Assembly: GCF_000350225.1 (NCBI RefSeq)
Contig: NW_005179149.1
Coordinates: forward strand, 62,001 to 126,000
Origin: Chondrus crispus
Lineage: Eukaryota; Rhodophyta; Florideophyceae; Gigartinales; Gigartinaceae
Reading direction: 5' to 3'
DNA length: 64,000 nt
The notes under the pieces are model-generated. The model was not told the origin of the DNA and made no database searches. It worked only from the letters and a program-made list of their open reading frames with translations. Each line of letters begins with the position of its first letter. Within the stretch, counting starts at the first letter, position 1. This document shows positions 9,568 through 20,710 of this stretch, piece by piece. Made by a program: the position numbers and the translations under genes.

Positions 9568-11140
9568 AGATCGAATGCTAGTTTATTTCGAAGTCATTCG
9601 CAGCTTCAAAAGAGAGGCAGTTAGCGCGGAAAGCGAGATCGTGCGGAGCGCGCAAAAAAGGCGGGGGTCCGGGGGTGAGCCCCCGGCGTGTGGCCATGAA
9701 GGCGTCCCCTACGTAGATGAAGGAGGAGTAGGGAAGGCAGGCGCAGTGGCGAACGCACAACGGTTATTTTCGCAGCCAGCGCAAAAGGCCTCGCGCTGCT
9801 TAACAGGAACGGCGACGGCGTACGTCCTCGCTTTCTCATCTTTTCTTTCCCTATGTTTTTTCATGTCCTTGGCGGCTGCGGGCGCGGTGCGATGGCCTTT
9901 GGAGAGCGCGCGTTTTTTATGAATAAAGATATTGACGTATTGCAAATTTGGGAGAACAACGTGCTCCCCACAGTGCCGCCCGTGCCCTTGGCCTCCCGAA
10001 ACGAAGCCGCTGAGCAGAAACAAGCGTAGCGAAACCCCCCGGGCGAAGCACACAGAGTGCACCGCAGCTCACCAAACATCCACCACACCCCCTCCGGCGA
10101 CGCCTTTGGAGGCCGTCCGTTTCGTGTGAATAAAGAAATAAAGACGTCCATCAACCTCGCGCCCTCCGCTCCCGATCCTCCTACCTCCTGTACCCTTCAC
10201 GGAAATGGAGTCCGCCCCAGACTCACGCCCAGTCCTGCTCCTGAACGCGCCGTGGCACACGGCTGCGCTCGGCGTGTACTTCCTCTTCAAGTGTACGTCG
10301 AGCATAGGTGGGGCACCGGCGACGCGGGCCACGTGCGTGGGGTCGCCGGCGGGTGAGCGGGAGGGCGGGGGGGCAGGAAGAGCACAGGAATGGGGGGAGG
10401 TGGGTCAAGGGGAGATTAAGGGTGGAGAGTCCAGAGGTGCGGAATGGGTGACGTGGCGGGGGCAGAGGCGGAGGTATCGGAGATTGTGCGGCAAATGCGT
10501 GAATGCGAGGATATAGGTTTTCTTGGGCAGATGAATGAATCACGGCCAAAAGATGCCGTTTTGGAAATGCGTAGGAAGCGCACGTGAGCGGATTGTGGGG
10601 GCGCATGCCGGCGCGGCAATTTTGGGACAGCAGCAGAAACAGTGCTAGACATTTATGTACGGAGAGTTTGCGACGAGCAGTATGGCTAGGGACAAGGGTA
10701 CCGGGAGCGGAGCGCAGCCGAGCGGGCCGTGTGCTACTTTCACTCGCAGCACTTGATATGCAGCTTGATTTGATGACTCTGTACCATGGCCGACACTTGC
10801 GCGCGTGGGGCTTGCAGCACGTGACCGAGGAACCCCCGAGGAGCGACGGGAGCTTTGCGGACGCCGCCATGACGGCGTCGCGGGGAGAGCCTCCAGCGTA
10901 CTTTGCTGTCACGTTCTCGCTCTCGGGCGCGCCGCCGGACGCCCCAAAGCCGCCCGAGCGCTGCAAGCCGGTTCGGTGGCTTTTGCCAGAATGGGGGCCG
11001 GAGCCGGTGCTGGAGGCTGCCGAGCCACCCGACCTGTTCGAGGCGGTTCTGAAAATGGGCGTTTCACAAACGCCCTTCCGGGGCCCTCAGCCATCCTGAA
11101 CGGTGTATACACCGCCAGTGGGCCCTTGAGGACTTTTCCC
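9568..11140. other. GC-rich region, function unknown
   Basis: No domain recognised. Two related segments, about 9884-9938 and 10092-10149, share CCTTTGGAG followed by GTGAATAAAGA-like sequence and may be repeated 3' ends. From about 10200 the sequence is GC-rich with long frames on both strands, the longest being 10584-11099 (+, 171 codons) and 10223-10966 (-, 247 codons). With such composition, open frames on both strands are expected, so neither is called as a gene. Confidence 0.35.
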
Positions 11141-11521
11141 TGTAGTGCACTGTACTCGGTACCGGGACAGCTGTCCTAATCTCGCTAAAATCGTGCTCGC
11201 CACCACCACGTGTACCACGGGTACACGTGGACCCCTTGTCTCTCTGCCGGACCATACCGATGGACACGTGTGATCCCTCTGCCACCTGTCGGGCCTATGG
11301 GGGCTTTTACTTGGTGCCCTCGGGGCTACACCCGTTATATTCTAGTTATTCTAATTTACAGTATAATTTAGTTTCGCCATGACGGCGACGGGGACTATAT
11401 AGTCAACCCGATAATCAAAGTAAAGAGGCACGAAGCCTCGGGTCTTTTACCTTGGTTTCTGGATTCTAGGTTGTAGCCTCGACTCGGTACTGGCTCGCCC
11501 ATACTGACCGAGCCATCTACA
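11141..11521 (-). mobile_element. LTR of retrotransposon family 3 (left)
   Basis: 381 bases with TGTAG..CTACA ends, like the other LTR families here. An inverted copy lies at 37023-37384. The reading frame at 11873-12895 points away from it exactly as the antisense gene of family 1 points away from its 3' LTR, so I read this as a 3' LTR of an element lying on the minus strand. Orientation is an inference. Confidence 0.55.
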
Positions 11522-11872
11522 CTCCTAGAATCCCAACTGCCTTCCCCACGCGCGTCGACCCACCCGCGCGAGCCCTACGTCAACTACTGTGCTGTACGCT
11601 CCGTTAGCTCTGTTTTTCCTTTAATTCTTCCTCTTTATTGCTGACTCTAGTTCTACTTTTTTACCGCGCAAGCTGCGCCCGGATCCCGGTTCCGGTCATC
11701 CACCGGGTGGTCTCCCGTTATCCCCTTACGCGTCCGAACGCGCGTCGCTCTGCCTACAGCCCGCCACACGTGGCTGTAGTGCACGACAGAGAGGCGCTCG
11801 GTAGACCGGACGACGAGCGATGGAACGGTTCCACAACCCGTATGGGGAACCAGAGGAGACGGGCGGCGCGTA
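11522..11872. other. Leader between family-3 LTR and accessory frame
   Basis: Includes a short frame from 11638 with a hydrophobic start, possibly the equivalent of the hydrophobic N-terminus of the family-1 accessory protein. The first ATG of the main frame is at 11873. Nothing else is recognised. Confidence 0.3.
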
Positions 11873-12895
11873 ATGAACGGGTGGCCGGCGCCTCGGGAAC
11901 TGCGCGGCAAGAATATAGTCGACGACCCACTGGCGTTCGAGCGAGCCCCTTTTCTTACGGCTGCGGGCCTGCGTGACAGCCAACTAATTCGTTCATACGC
12001 GGACGTGACCGGGGCGCTCCCCCGTGGTCTCAGCTTGAGAGCTGTGTGGTCTCGTGATTTTTCCTTCCGCCTCACGGTGGAGGATGAGCACGTATGGGCG
12101 AAGTATCGCCGCGATGGGCGTGGACGCCGCCAAAAGTATATGGCGGCCTTGGTACGGCAGTTGGCTCGAACACCGTGTAACCGTCCGATCCCCGTCGAAT
12201 GGGACTTCGACACATGGGCATACCGCACCGAGGGGGATCGAGGATACGTCGCCAAATTAAGGCGTGTATTAGACAACTTGCCGGACCGACTTGAGGAGCC
12301 GTAATGTTGAGTACCTAGCGTGCGACAAGCCCATTCTGCCTCTGCGTTTTGAGGAGTACGTGGAACGGGAACGGAACCCGGGTTATTACGACAAGCTCAA
12401 GTTTGAATGTCGGATGAGAAACACACTTGATATTTTTGTGGCGTATGAGTGGATCGAGGCGACAACTTTTCAGCCTCGATCCCGATATGAACGGTACCCG
12501 CAGATCCCGCATTGGTTCGCGCAATAGGAATTCCCGGCTGACTTCCTTGCGGAGATCCCACCTTGTTTGGTGTATATCGGCTTGAGTCTCAATGACTCGC
12601 CGTGTTCGTCTCGCTGGATGATTTTTCTTAGCAAGTGGGTCGCAATCGTTGCAAAACGGTTCATATGGTCGTCCTTAGATGGGCGACTATACGTGTTACC
12701 GACCATGATCATTAACTGGATGCACAAGTTAGACTTGGATGAGGTTTTAGGCGGACCTTGGGTATCCGCTCAGCTGAGACGTTTGCTGGAGGTCCATGAC
12801 AAGGTGGAATGGTCGCTCGTGCCGTACGGTCAAGGGGATCATTACGACCGTACGGATCGAGCGAACTCGTCGTTGGGAAGGCGTGAAGATGCGGG
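11873..12895 (+). pseudogene. Retroelement accessory protein, family 3 (homologue of the antisense gene)
   Basis: 143 codons (11873-12304), a frameshift at about 12300, then one frame to 12895 broken only by TAG at 12525-12527. It is cut off at the right by an LTR4 copy. Two blocks resemble the antisense protein of family 1 in the same order: LTVEDEHVWAKYRRDGR (from 12071) against ITVGELLAREQLRPDLL, and GRLYVLPTMIINWMHKL (from 12681) against GRVFVQPLKVLAYLGRV. They are 203 residues apart here and 224 in family 1. A TWAY motif (12220) corresponds to TFAY between them. No known domain is recognised. The similarity is by eye and remote, but order and spacing support it. Confidence 0.5.
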
Positions 12896-13834
12896 TGTAG
12901 TGCAATGCGCCTGTCAGGCAGAGACCAAGATCCGACGGTCCAACACGAACAACAACAACAAAAACAACAACTGCCAACGGCACAGCGCTACGGAGTGTTC
13001 GAAGCGCCCTGTCCCTTTTAAGCGGGTTTGCGGCCCGCAGTACCTCGGATCCCTGATAGAGGGGGGCAAAGAGAAGGGCCCAGCCCGGGATCGGTAAATG
13101 GTGGTAGAGACTTGTAAAGGCAACTGCTCGACGAGTTTGGAGGGGTGTCTAGGTAAACCTGGTCCGATGGGTCGTAAATCCAATGCTCGTAGAGCGCCTT
13201 GTACACCTTATACCCTTGATAAGGTCTTCGACGGGGACGTCGCAACGTAGCCCGTCGGGAAAGAAGAAAACGTAGCAGCGCTACACCGTCGTACTGCCCG
13301 ATGGCAAAGTACCAACACCGGATCGGTCGCAACCAGATTCGGATGGAAGCAACGCTGAGAAAAGCACCACTGGTGCACCAACACAGAAGCCCGATGGCTA
13401 ATGACGTCACGTTGCGGATCGCAATCCTACAAGGTGGGACCAACTCAAGATTAAGGGAAATTAGGATAGGGCAGTAAAGGAAAATTGATAAGAAAAAAGG
13501 GGACCCCCGAGCGCAAAGGATACCGTAGGCTAGAGTAGAAGGGAATGTTTTGTAAAAGACGGACTTCGACCAAGGCGATATCAAACTCTGGCAACTCGGG
13601 TTACCTTTACTGACTCGTGAGTCAGAGGGCTAAGGTATATATCGCCCCGCCGGAGTCACTATAGTAGCTCTCGGCGCTAGATCCTAAATCTAATCTAATG
13701 TTAGATAATTAATTTGTAACTAAATTAAAATAATTAATTAAAATAATAGTGTAAAATGAATCACACTGAAGTCCCCCAATCCGGACTTCAGTACCACCCT
13801 GATTTCCCTTTCCCAGGCCGGGTATTGCACTACA
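12896..13834 (+). mobile_element. LTR4 copy 2, without target duplication
   Basis: 939 bases with TGTAGTGCAAT..ATTGCACTACA ends, same orientation as copy 1. The flanks GCGGG and CCGAT do not match. Left of it is the family-3 accessory frame; right of it is the end of family-1 gag. Mismatched flanks suggest recombination between two LTR4 copies that deleted whatever lay between. Confidence 0.65.
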
Positions 13835-14025
13835 CCGATAGCCAGGGGGTAGCTCCGATAGCACCGGTAGTTCGAAAAAGGGTAGAGACGGTTACGTAGA
13901 CGCGATCGCATGAGCCGTCTTTTCCGTATGAACTGGACCGGTCGCCGCGTGCTCGCCAAGGACACGGGGGGTAATGTCCGATAATACATCCCCCGCTATC
14001 GGAGTCGAGCACGGGGACTCCAGCA

Positions 14026-17000
14026 ATGTCGACATTGCAGGAGAAACCCAACACCGAGGCCCACGTAGACCCGATGTTGGAAGAAGGCATCACAGGGACA
14101 CCCGACGTACCAGTGACGCGCAACGCGCGAGACGCGGTTAACGACGACCGACACGAGTCGGTCGACTTCCTGACCCCCGTGAGCCCAAGGTCGCCGACGA
14201 AATGTCCGCCTCGTACGGACTCCAGCACCTGGACGGGCGTCACTGAAACGCGAACGTCCCCCGACTCGAGCCGAAGGAAACGCAAGAGGGGCCAACGCCG
14301 AAGTCGAGGGCCCCGGCGGAACGACCTCACCGATAAGGTCGCGCCCAAGGTGGTCGATGGCCTCGTATGCCTCATGACGTCGAAAATATATAACGTCTTG
14401 GGCTCCGTGGCCACCGAAGGTAACGCGTTTAAGACCCACACGATCGCCGTCGACACGTGCTCGGGCTACAACCTGGTGAGGAAGGCCGACCTCCCTCCCG
14501 ACTGGGCCCGCTACATAATACGGGACGCGCCATTACCACGCCTTGCTGGCGCGAGCAGTAACTCGCTTCGACTTACGGCGGTCGTCCGCCTCGCGGTCCG
14601 GTTGCGGAACATGACGTTCCGCATACCTTTCGTAGTGGCCGAACAACTCGCTGTTCCCGCTCTACTTGGGACCGCGTTCATCGATGCTCACGTACGCAGC
14701 ATCGACATCGACGGACAGAAGCTCGAACTTCGTCACGGTGGCTCGGTAGCCAACTTCGATGGGAAGGGGGAACCGACTTCCCCTATCAGGCGACACGGTC
14801 TCCAAACGAGTCGTCCGGAGGTACGCGAGGAGGCCCCGCAGGCGATCCGAATCGCCCGCTGGGTTACCATCCTCGCGATGTCGCAAGCCCGTGTGCGTGT
14901 GAAAACCGCGGGGAGGGGTCTCGTCTTCCTGGAGCCCAAGCCCTCACTCCAACACCGGCATGGAGTGAGGCTGACGAATGGCGTCGCAGAAGTCCTGCCG
15001 AACTAGACATTCGAAGTCATCGTCGCGAACTTCTTGCGACGGGAGAGGCGGCTTCCGAAGCACACCGTCGTGGGATACGCGAAGCGCAACCCCCTCGCGA
15101 TCCTCACGCCCGAACGTCGAGTCGCTGAGGGGATCGCGCACGCGTTGCACCTGACGGACTTGACCGATCAAGTCGGAGAGGCAGGAGCTGGCCGATCCAG
15201 CTCCGACGAGGAGGCAACCGCTGGGAATGAAGGGGTTGACCCGGACGAACGGTCACCTATATCCCGACCGACGGCGGAGGATACTGTACCCCCCCAGCAG
15301 AAGGATCCCGAAAATCCACCGATGGATTGGGAAAAAGAGATTGACTTGTCATACATCGACGATGACAAGCTCCGTGGCCACGTGCTCGAGATGCTCCGTA
15401 AGCACTCGAGTCTATGGAGCGGTGCGCTCCGAACGATCCAAGCCACGGAGCACCGCATTCCCCTCGAACCGGGAACGAAACCGATTCGCTCTATGCCCTA
15501 TCGGAAGAGCCCGGCCATGCGTGAAATGGTCGCGAAGGAGGTCAACAAGATGTTGAACGCAGGGGTTATCGAGCCCGCGAGCACCGAGTGGGCGTCCCCG
15601 GTGGTGCTCGTACCGAAGAAAGACGGCTCTCTTCGGTTCTGTGTAGATTATCGGCGTCTCAACGCGAAGACTGCAGCGGATTCGTATCCGCTGCCGCGTA
15701 TGGACGACTGCATCGACTCGTTAGGAGATGCAGCCGTCTTTACGACGTTGGACTGTAATTCCGGTTATTAGCAGATCCCGGTCGCTCCGGAGGACCGGGA
15801 TGAGACAACCTTTACGACGCACATGGGCACGTTTCGCCACCTGCGAATGCCGTTCGGACGAAAAGGGGCACCGGCCACCTTCCAACGTGCCCTCGATATC
15901 ATACTCTCCGGAGTCCGCTGGCAAATATGCCTCGTCTATCTCGATGACGTTATCGTGTTCTCGCGTACGGATGCGGAACACGCAAGGCATCTCGATACCG
16001 TCTTGAGCTTGTTGCGGAGTGCGGGCATCTCCCTCAAGCTCAAGAAGTGCAGCTTCTTCCGTCCGAAGGTGCACTACCTGGGGCACGTTATATCCCCAGG
16101 TAAGTTGAGCGTGGCTGATACGGCAATCGACGCCTTCAAGACGTTCACGTTCCCGAGGACGCTGACGCAGGTGCGCTCGTTCCTCGGGGCGTGTAACGTG
16201 TATCGTCGCTTCGTCAAGGGCTTCTCGAAGATTGCTCGTCCGTTAACCGATATAACGCGCAAGGACTCGGATCACGATTTCGATAACCCAACGGAGGTTC
16301 AGCTTCAGGTTTTCGAAAGCCTGAAGGCCGCGATGATCTCCCCGCCGATCCTCGCGTTGCCCCGGCATGGTCGATCATACATGATAGACACCGACGCGAG
16401 TACCTATCAGCTCGGCTGGACCTTACTACAAGAGCACGAAGAGCCGAACGACTGGCGACCAGTGGGGTATTGGTCGTACTCACTGTCCGATAGTGAGCGC
16501 AACTACAGCGCTACGGAGCGCGAGTGCTTCGCCGTAGTGTGGGCCGTCCGCACACTACGGCCATACGTAGAAAGAACGAAGTTCACCGTCCGAACGGATC
16601 ACGACGCCCTGAGGTGGCTCATGTCCCTCACCGAGAGTTCCGGAAGACTCACCCGGTGGCGGTTACGTCTGGCTGAATACGATTTCACCATTCAGTACCG
16701 CCCCGGGCGCGTGCATCAGGTGCCCGATGCCCTGTCATGCCTCGTGTCGCCGAAGATCGCCGATGACCCTCGCCTCACCGTCGAGGTGGATGACGACATT
16801 CCCACCTTCGACGGGGGTACGACCGTTCGAGACGTATCGAATGAGCTCGCGGACCGCACTTGTACCGCGAGCTGTGATCATCAGGCCGTCCACGTCTTCG
16901 TAACGACACGGAACCAAGCCGAAGCCCGTACAAGGCCGCGCGTACGGACGCGCGACGAACCGCGAGGCGACGACGAAGCCCCCGCTCTCCAAGGACCCAA

Positions 17001-18609
17001 TTCGTTTTGGGAGGAGAACGACGAGTTCGACGCCGCCGACATCCAGCGCGCCGAAGACCCCGAGGCTGGCGCGCTCGACTCCCTGGTCGCCCCACCGCAG
17101 GACGACCTTCCGGCCCCTCTTGCGATAGAGGAGATAGCCGAGGAGCAACGTGTGGATGACTTCTGCCAAACCGTTTTGGCACGACAGTCCGAGTCTCGAG
17201 ACTCCGCGTTCTTCGAGAACCACCAAGGGGTGCTCAAACGGAGACACCCCTTCGATCCTGATACCGTACAGGTGGTGGTGCCTCGGACGCTCCGCGCCAG
17301 GCTCCTTCGCCTGTGCCACAACCCGGCCATCGCGGGGCACCCGGGCCAGAACCGTATGTACTACGCACTTCGACGCGAGTACTACTGGCCCCACCTGGCG
17401 GCAGACGTGCCAGCCACGGTGCGAGGGTGTCGGACCTGCGCGATGAGCCGGATCAAGCTGAGGAAACATCTCAATCGATTGAGATTGTTCCCAGCTACGA
17501 GACCTCTCGAGAGCCTCGCCATCGACATCTTGGGGCCGCTCCTCAACACGAAGATAGGAAAACCATTCCTGCTCGTGATTACGGACCGCTTCAGTAAGTT
17601 GACGCAAGTCGTTGCGCTCCGCACGATAACGGCGTACACGGTCGCAGTTGCGTTCTGCGACTCGTGGGTGTTCAAGTATGGCGTCCCTCGCACGTTGCTT
17701 TCGGACAACGGCTCTCAGTTTAATGCCAAGTTCTTCCACAGCACGTGCCGTGTTCTGGGGATAACGAATTTGTACACTTCGGCGTACCATCCCCACACGA
17801 ACGGCCAAGTCGAGCGATATAACCGAACAATCGCCTCGATGCTGAGGAACTACGTGGATGAACACCAGGACGACTGGGATGTGTACGTGGGGCCGCTTAC
17901 GTATGCGTACAGCTCCCACGTACATCGCACCACACGCACCAAGCCGTTTGAGCTCGTGCTCAGCAGGCCACCGCCGGAGTTCTTTCTCTGACGGGCGGAC
18001 GGCGACGCGCCCCCTTCCGATAGGGGGAACCAACGTGCCGAGTTCCTCAAGACCTTGGACTCGACTATCCAGAAGGCCTACGGGAGCCTGCGTCGAACGC
18101 AGGCTCGCTACAAGCGCGACTTCGATAAGCGCATACGACGTATTAATTCCCGGCTCCGTCCCGGAGAATACGTATATCTGAACCCCACCCATGGGGGGAA
18201 GACATCAAACAAGCTTGCCTCCCCGGCTGTCGGACCGTACCGAGTTCTCGCGAAGGACCAGCGCACCATCACGATCGATCGTGATGGAGTTACAGAGCGC
18301 GTCTCCGCAGACCGCTGCGTCTACGCACCCCCGCCGGCGAACGCGCCAAGGGCGAGCACGACTACCCCCGAGGACCTTGCCGACAAGATCCATTAAGGCA
18401 CACAATATGCTGTCGAACGGCTACTCAAGCATCGCGTCATGGAGAATGGAACTACGGAGTTCCTCATTACATGGGCAGACTACGATACTCCCACATGGAC
18501 GGCGCGTACACACATCCCCGAGGAGTTCGTGTCTCGTTAGGCGCAAAGACTTCGAGCGCGAACAGGGAGAGGCCTCACCTCAGAAGTGAACGCGGAAGTT
18601 CACCCTTGA
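14026..18609 (+). pseudogene. pol: Family-1 pol polyprotein, copy 1 (PR-RT-RH-IN-chromodomain)
   Basis: One frame throughout, broken by stops at 15004, 15769, 17989, 18394 and 18538. Domains in order: aspartic protease with DTCSGYN (about 14450) and LLGTAFID (14670); reverse transcriptase from about 15540 with the catalytic YLDDVIVFS (15937); RNase H with TDAS (16390) and TEREC; integrase with an HHCC zinc finger (CHNPAIAGH to CRTC, 17310-17440) and a D,D-35-E core (AIDILGPL 17518, LSDNGSQF 17698, NGQVERYN 17803); and a C-terminal chromodomain (YAVERLLKHRV to DYDTPTWT, 18406-18500). The chromodomain places it among chromoviruses. The stop at 15769, replacing the aromatic residue that usually follows SGY, is also present in copy 2. 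Confidence 0.92.
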
Positions 18610-20710
18610 GAAGGGGGCCCTCAACCGCATCGTTGCGGATTAAATTCCGCCTCGAATTAAATGCACCCCGCGTACATGGGACCAAAAGGGGACACGCGAA
18701 GGGACAGCTGTCCCCAGAGAGCAGCAATGGAATAAGTCGCAAGACTTCAAGACGTATTGACAACCGAGTTCACAGAAAACGACAAGCTATTGCCGACAAG
18801 AAGCAGGAGAAAGGACAGTACGTGCTGTCCTACGGAAACGAATCCTGAAAACGAGAGGTATGAGGGAAAGGGAGGCAACCTCCCAGTGATCTCGGAAATG
18901 GTTCAGAAGAACAAGCGCGAAGGCATCATTTCGTCCGCGTTAGGGAAAAGGACGTCGAGACGTATCTACTAAGTTCGCTCCCGCAAAAAAAACGGGACGC
19001 GAACAGCCACAGGGAGACGATCCCTACGTGGGGAGCCCTTTGGAGCAGGGAGACGATATCCGGCGGCGACACGGTGCACGGGGGCGACAAAGGTGCCTTC
19101 GGCAGCCGGACAGATGTCCGCAACGCTTCTGTCCGCCCCATCGCACGCGCGCTTACGCGGGGAAAACCCGCGCCCTGTCGGGGCCTCGACAACCACGAGT
19201 CCATCGCGACGACGCGACGACGCTACCCGCGGCGATATAGGGACGACCTTTGAGCACGAAATCCGACAGGGGAACGGAGACGGGAGCACCGCCGCCGCCA
19301 TAGTCGCGCGAGAACAGATACTGTACCGACAACAGCCACCGTTATATCCTGAAGAAAAGAAGAAAAAAAGAAGAGAAAAAAAGGGGAGAAAAATTAGTGG
19401 AACGGGAAATTACACTGAGAGACAGTGTCCTTACATGTCGTCCAAGCGCACGTGGTACGTACAACGCGCAAGGGAAGTCCGGACGGCGACGCGTGAGAAG
19501 AGTACATCGTGTACCCACCGATCGGTACGCGCTACCGGAGCCCGACTATGGAGGGGCGCGGTCCGGTTCCGCCCCCTCCATAATTGTCAAACCAACAGAC
19601 GTCCAAGCGGGGCACGGGCCGTCCCCAACGCGGAGCAGGCACCAAGACCAACGGCACGACCACGCTGAAGCGCCGCACTGGCGAAGAGGAAGGAGACGAC
19701 TCCTCCCATTCCCCCACATGCCAACAATCTGCCCCTTACCCCCGCTCGCTCCCTCGAAAGCGGGGCGGGGGAGAGTACAATACGGAGCGCGACGCTGCGC
19801 TGGATAGCGGACGTGGGAGGTCGGAAGAAACGCGTTCCCAACGCACGAATCACACCAATAAGCTTGCGGGACGACCCGCCAAGGGGAACCCACGAGACCG
19901 CACGCGGACCGGGGCTCCGATGACAGGAGAGAGGCGACGACGTCCTCTCCGGTCCCAGGCGGACGATTCGGAACGTCCACCAACCTCTCTTACCCCTACC
20001 CGCTCATAGCCGAGGGCAGGGGCAGAAGAGTACACGGCGTGAAACGAAACGTTGCGGACAGGAGACCGTGAGGAGCGCAACAGGGAGAGAGGACCAAGTA
20101 CCACATCGACAAGCTGGCAGGACAGACTGCCAGGGAGAACGAAGAACAGCACACGAGCGGAACGACCCGACCGATGCGGGCGAGGGACCAAAGTAGAGGA
20201 GATAAACGTCAAAAAGAGGATCGCCGCGACGGCGACGGGCGAAGAGGAAGGAGAACAGGGATCTACGAAGAGCCGAATACGGCAAAGCCGGTACGGAGAC
20301 GAAGATGACGTGCGACAGCCGGCTTCCGCCCCCACCGACACAAGTCCTCGTGGGGGTAGAAAAGTTCGCGTGGGAAGGGACACAGTCGACAAGGAGAAGT
20401 GCTCTGGCCTACCCCTTCCTCTCAGTGCAGACAATTCGAATTGTCTCACCAACTGGCCTCCCCGCTGGACCCGCGACCAGGGGGAGCGCTGACCAATATT
20501 GCCCTCGTAGGCGAGCTCGCTGGTGCGCTCCCGAAAGGAATTATGACGCGGTGAAACGAAGAAGTCACACCGTGCACGCACGGGTCACCGCGAGGGCCCC
20601 TTCGCAGGTACGACGGACATCGTGTGCACACAAGAGACGGGATTGATTTTACGCAGAGAAAATGGGGGGAGGAAGAACATACCCCCGGCGGGTATAACGG
20701 GACGACCCGT
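18610..20710. other. Long non-coding 3' region of family-1 copy 1
   Basis: About 2.1 kb between the end of pol and the end of the antisense gene. It aligns with 26812-28670 of copy 2 but is clearly more diverged than pol. Scattered short frames on both strands are not conserved. It contains one counterpart (about 20003-20030) of the hairpin unit that is repeated five times in copy 2. Palindromes such as GGACAGCTGTCC (18702) also occur. Confidence 0.6.

Noticed and set aside
10223-10966. 247-codon minus-strand frame
   Set aside because: GC-rich sequence with open frames on both strands and Pro/Ser/Arg-rich text; no domain or homologue recognised.
16735-18192. 485-codon frame opposite integrase of copy 1 (and a 244-codon frame opposite the same region of copy 2 at 29799-30533)
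   Set aside because: Mirror of a conserved GC-rich pol frame; its amino-acid text has no domain and its conservation follows from pol.
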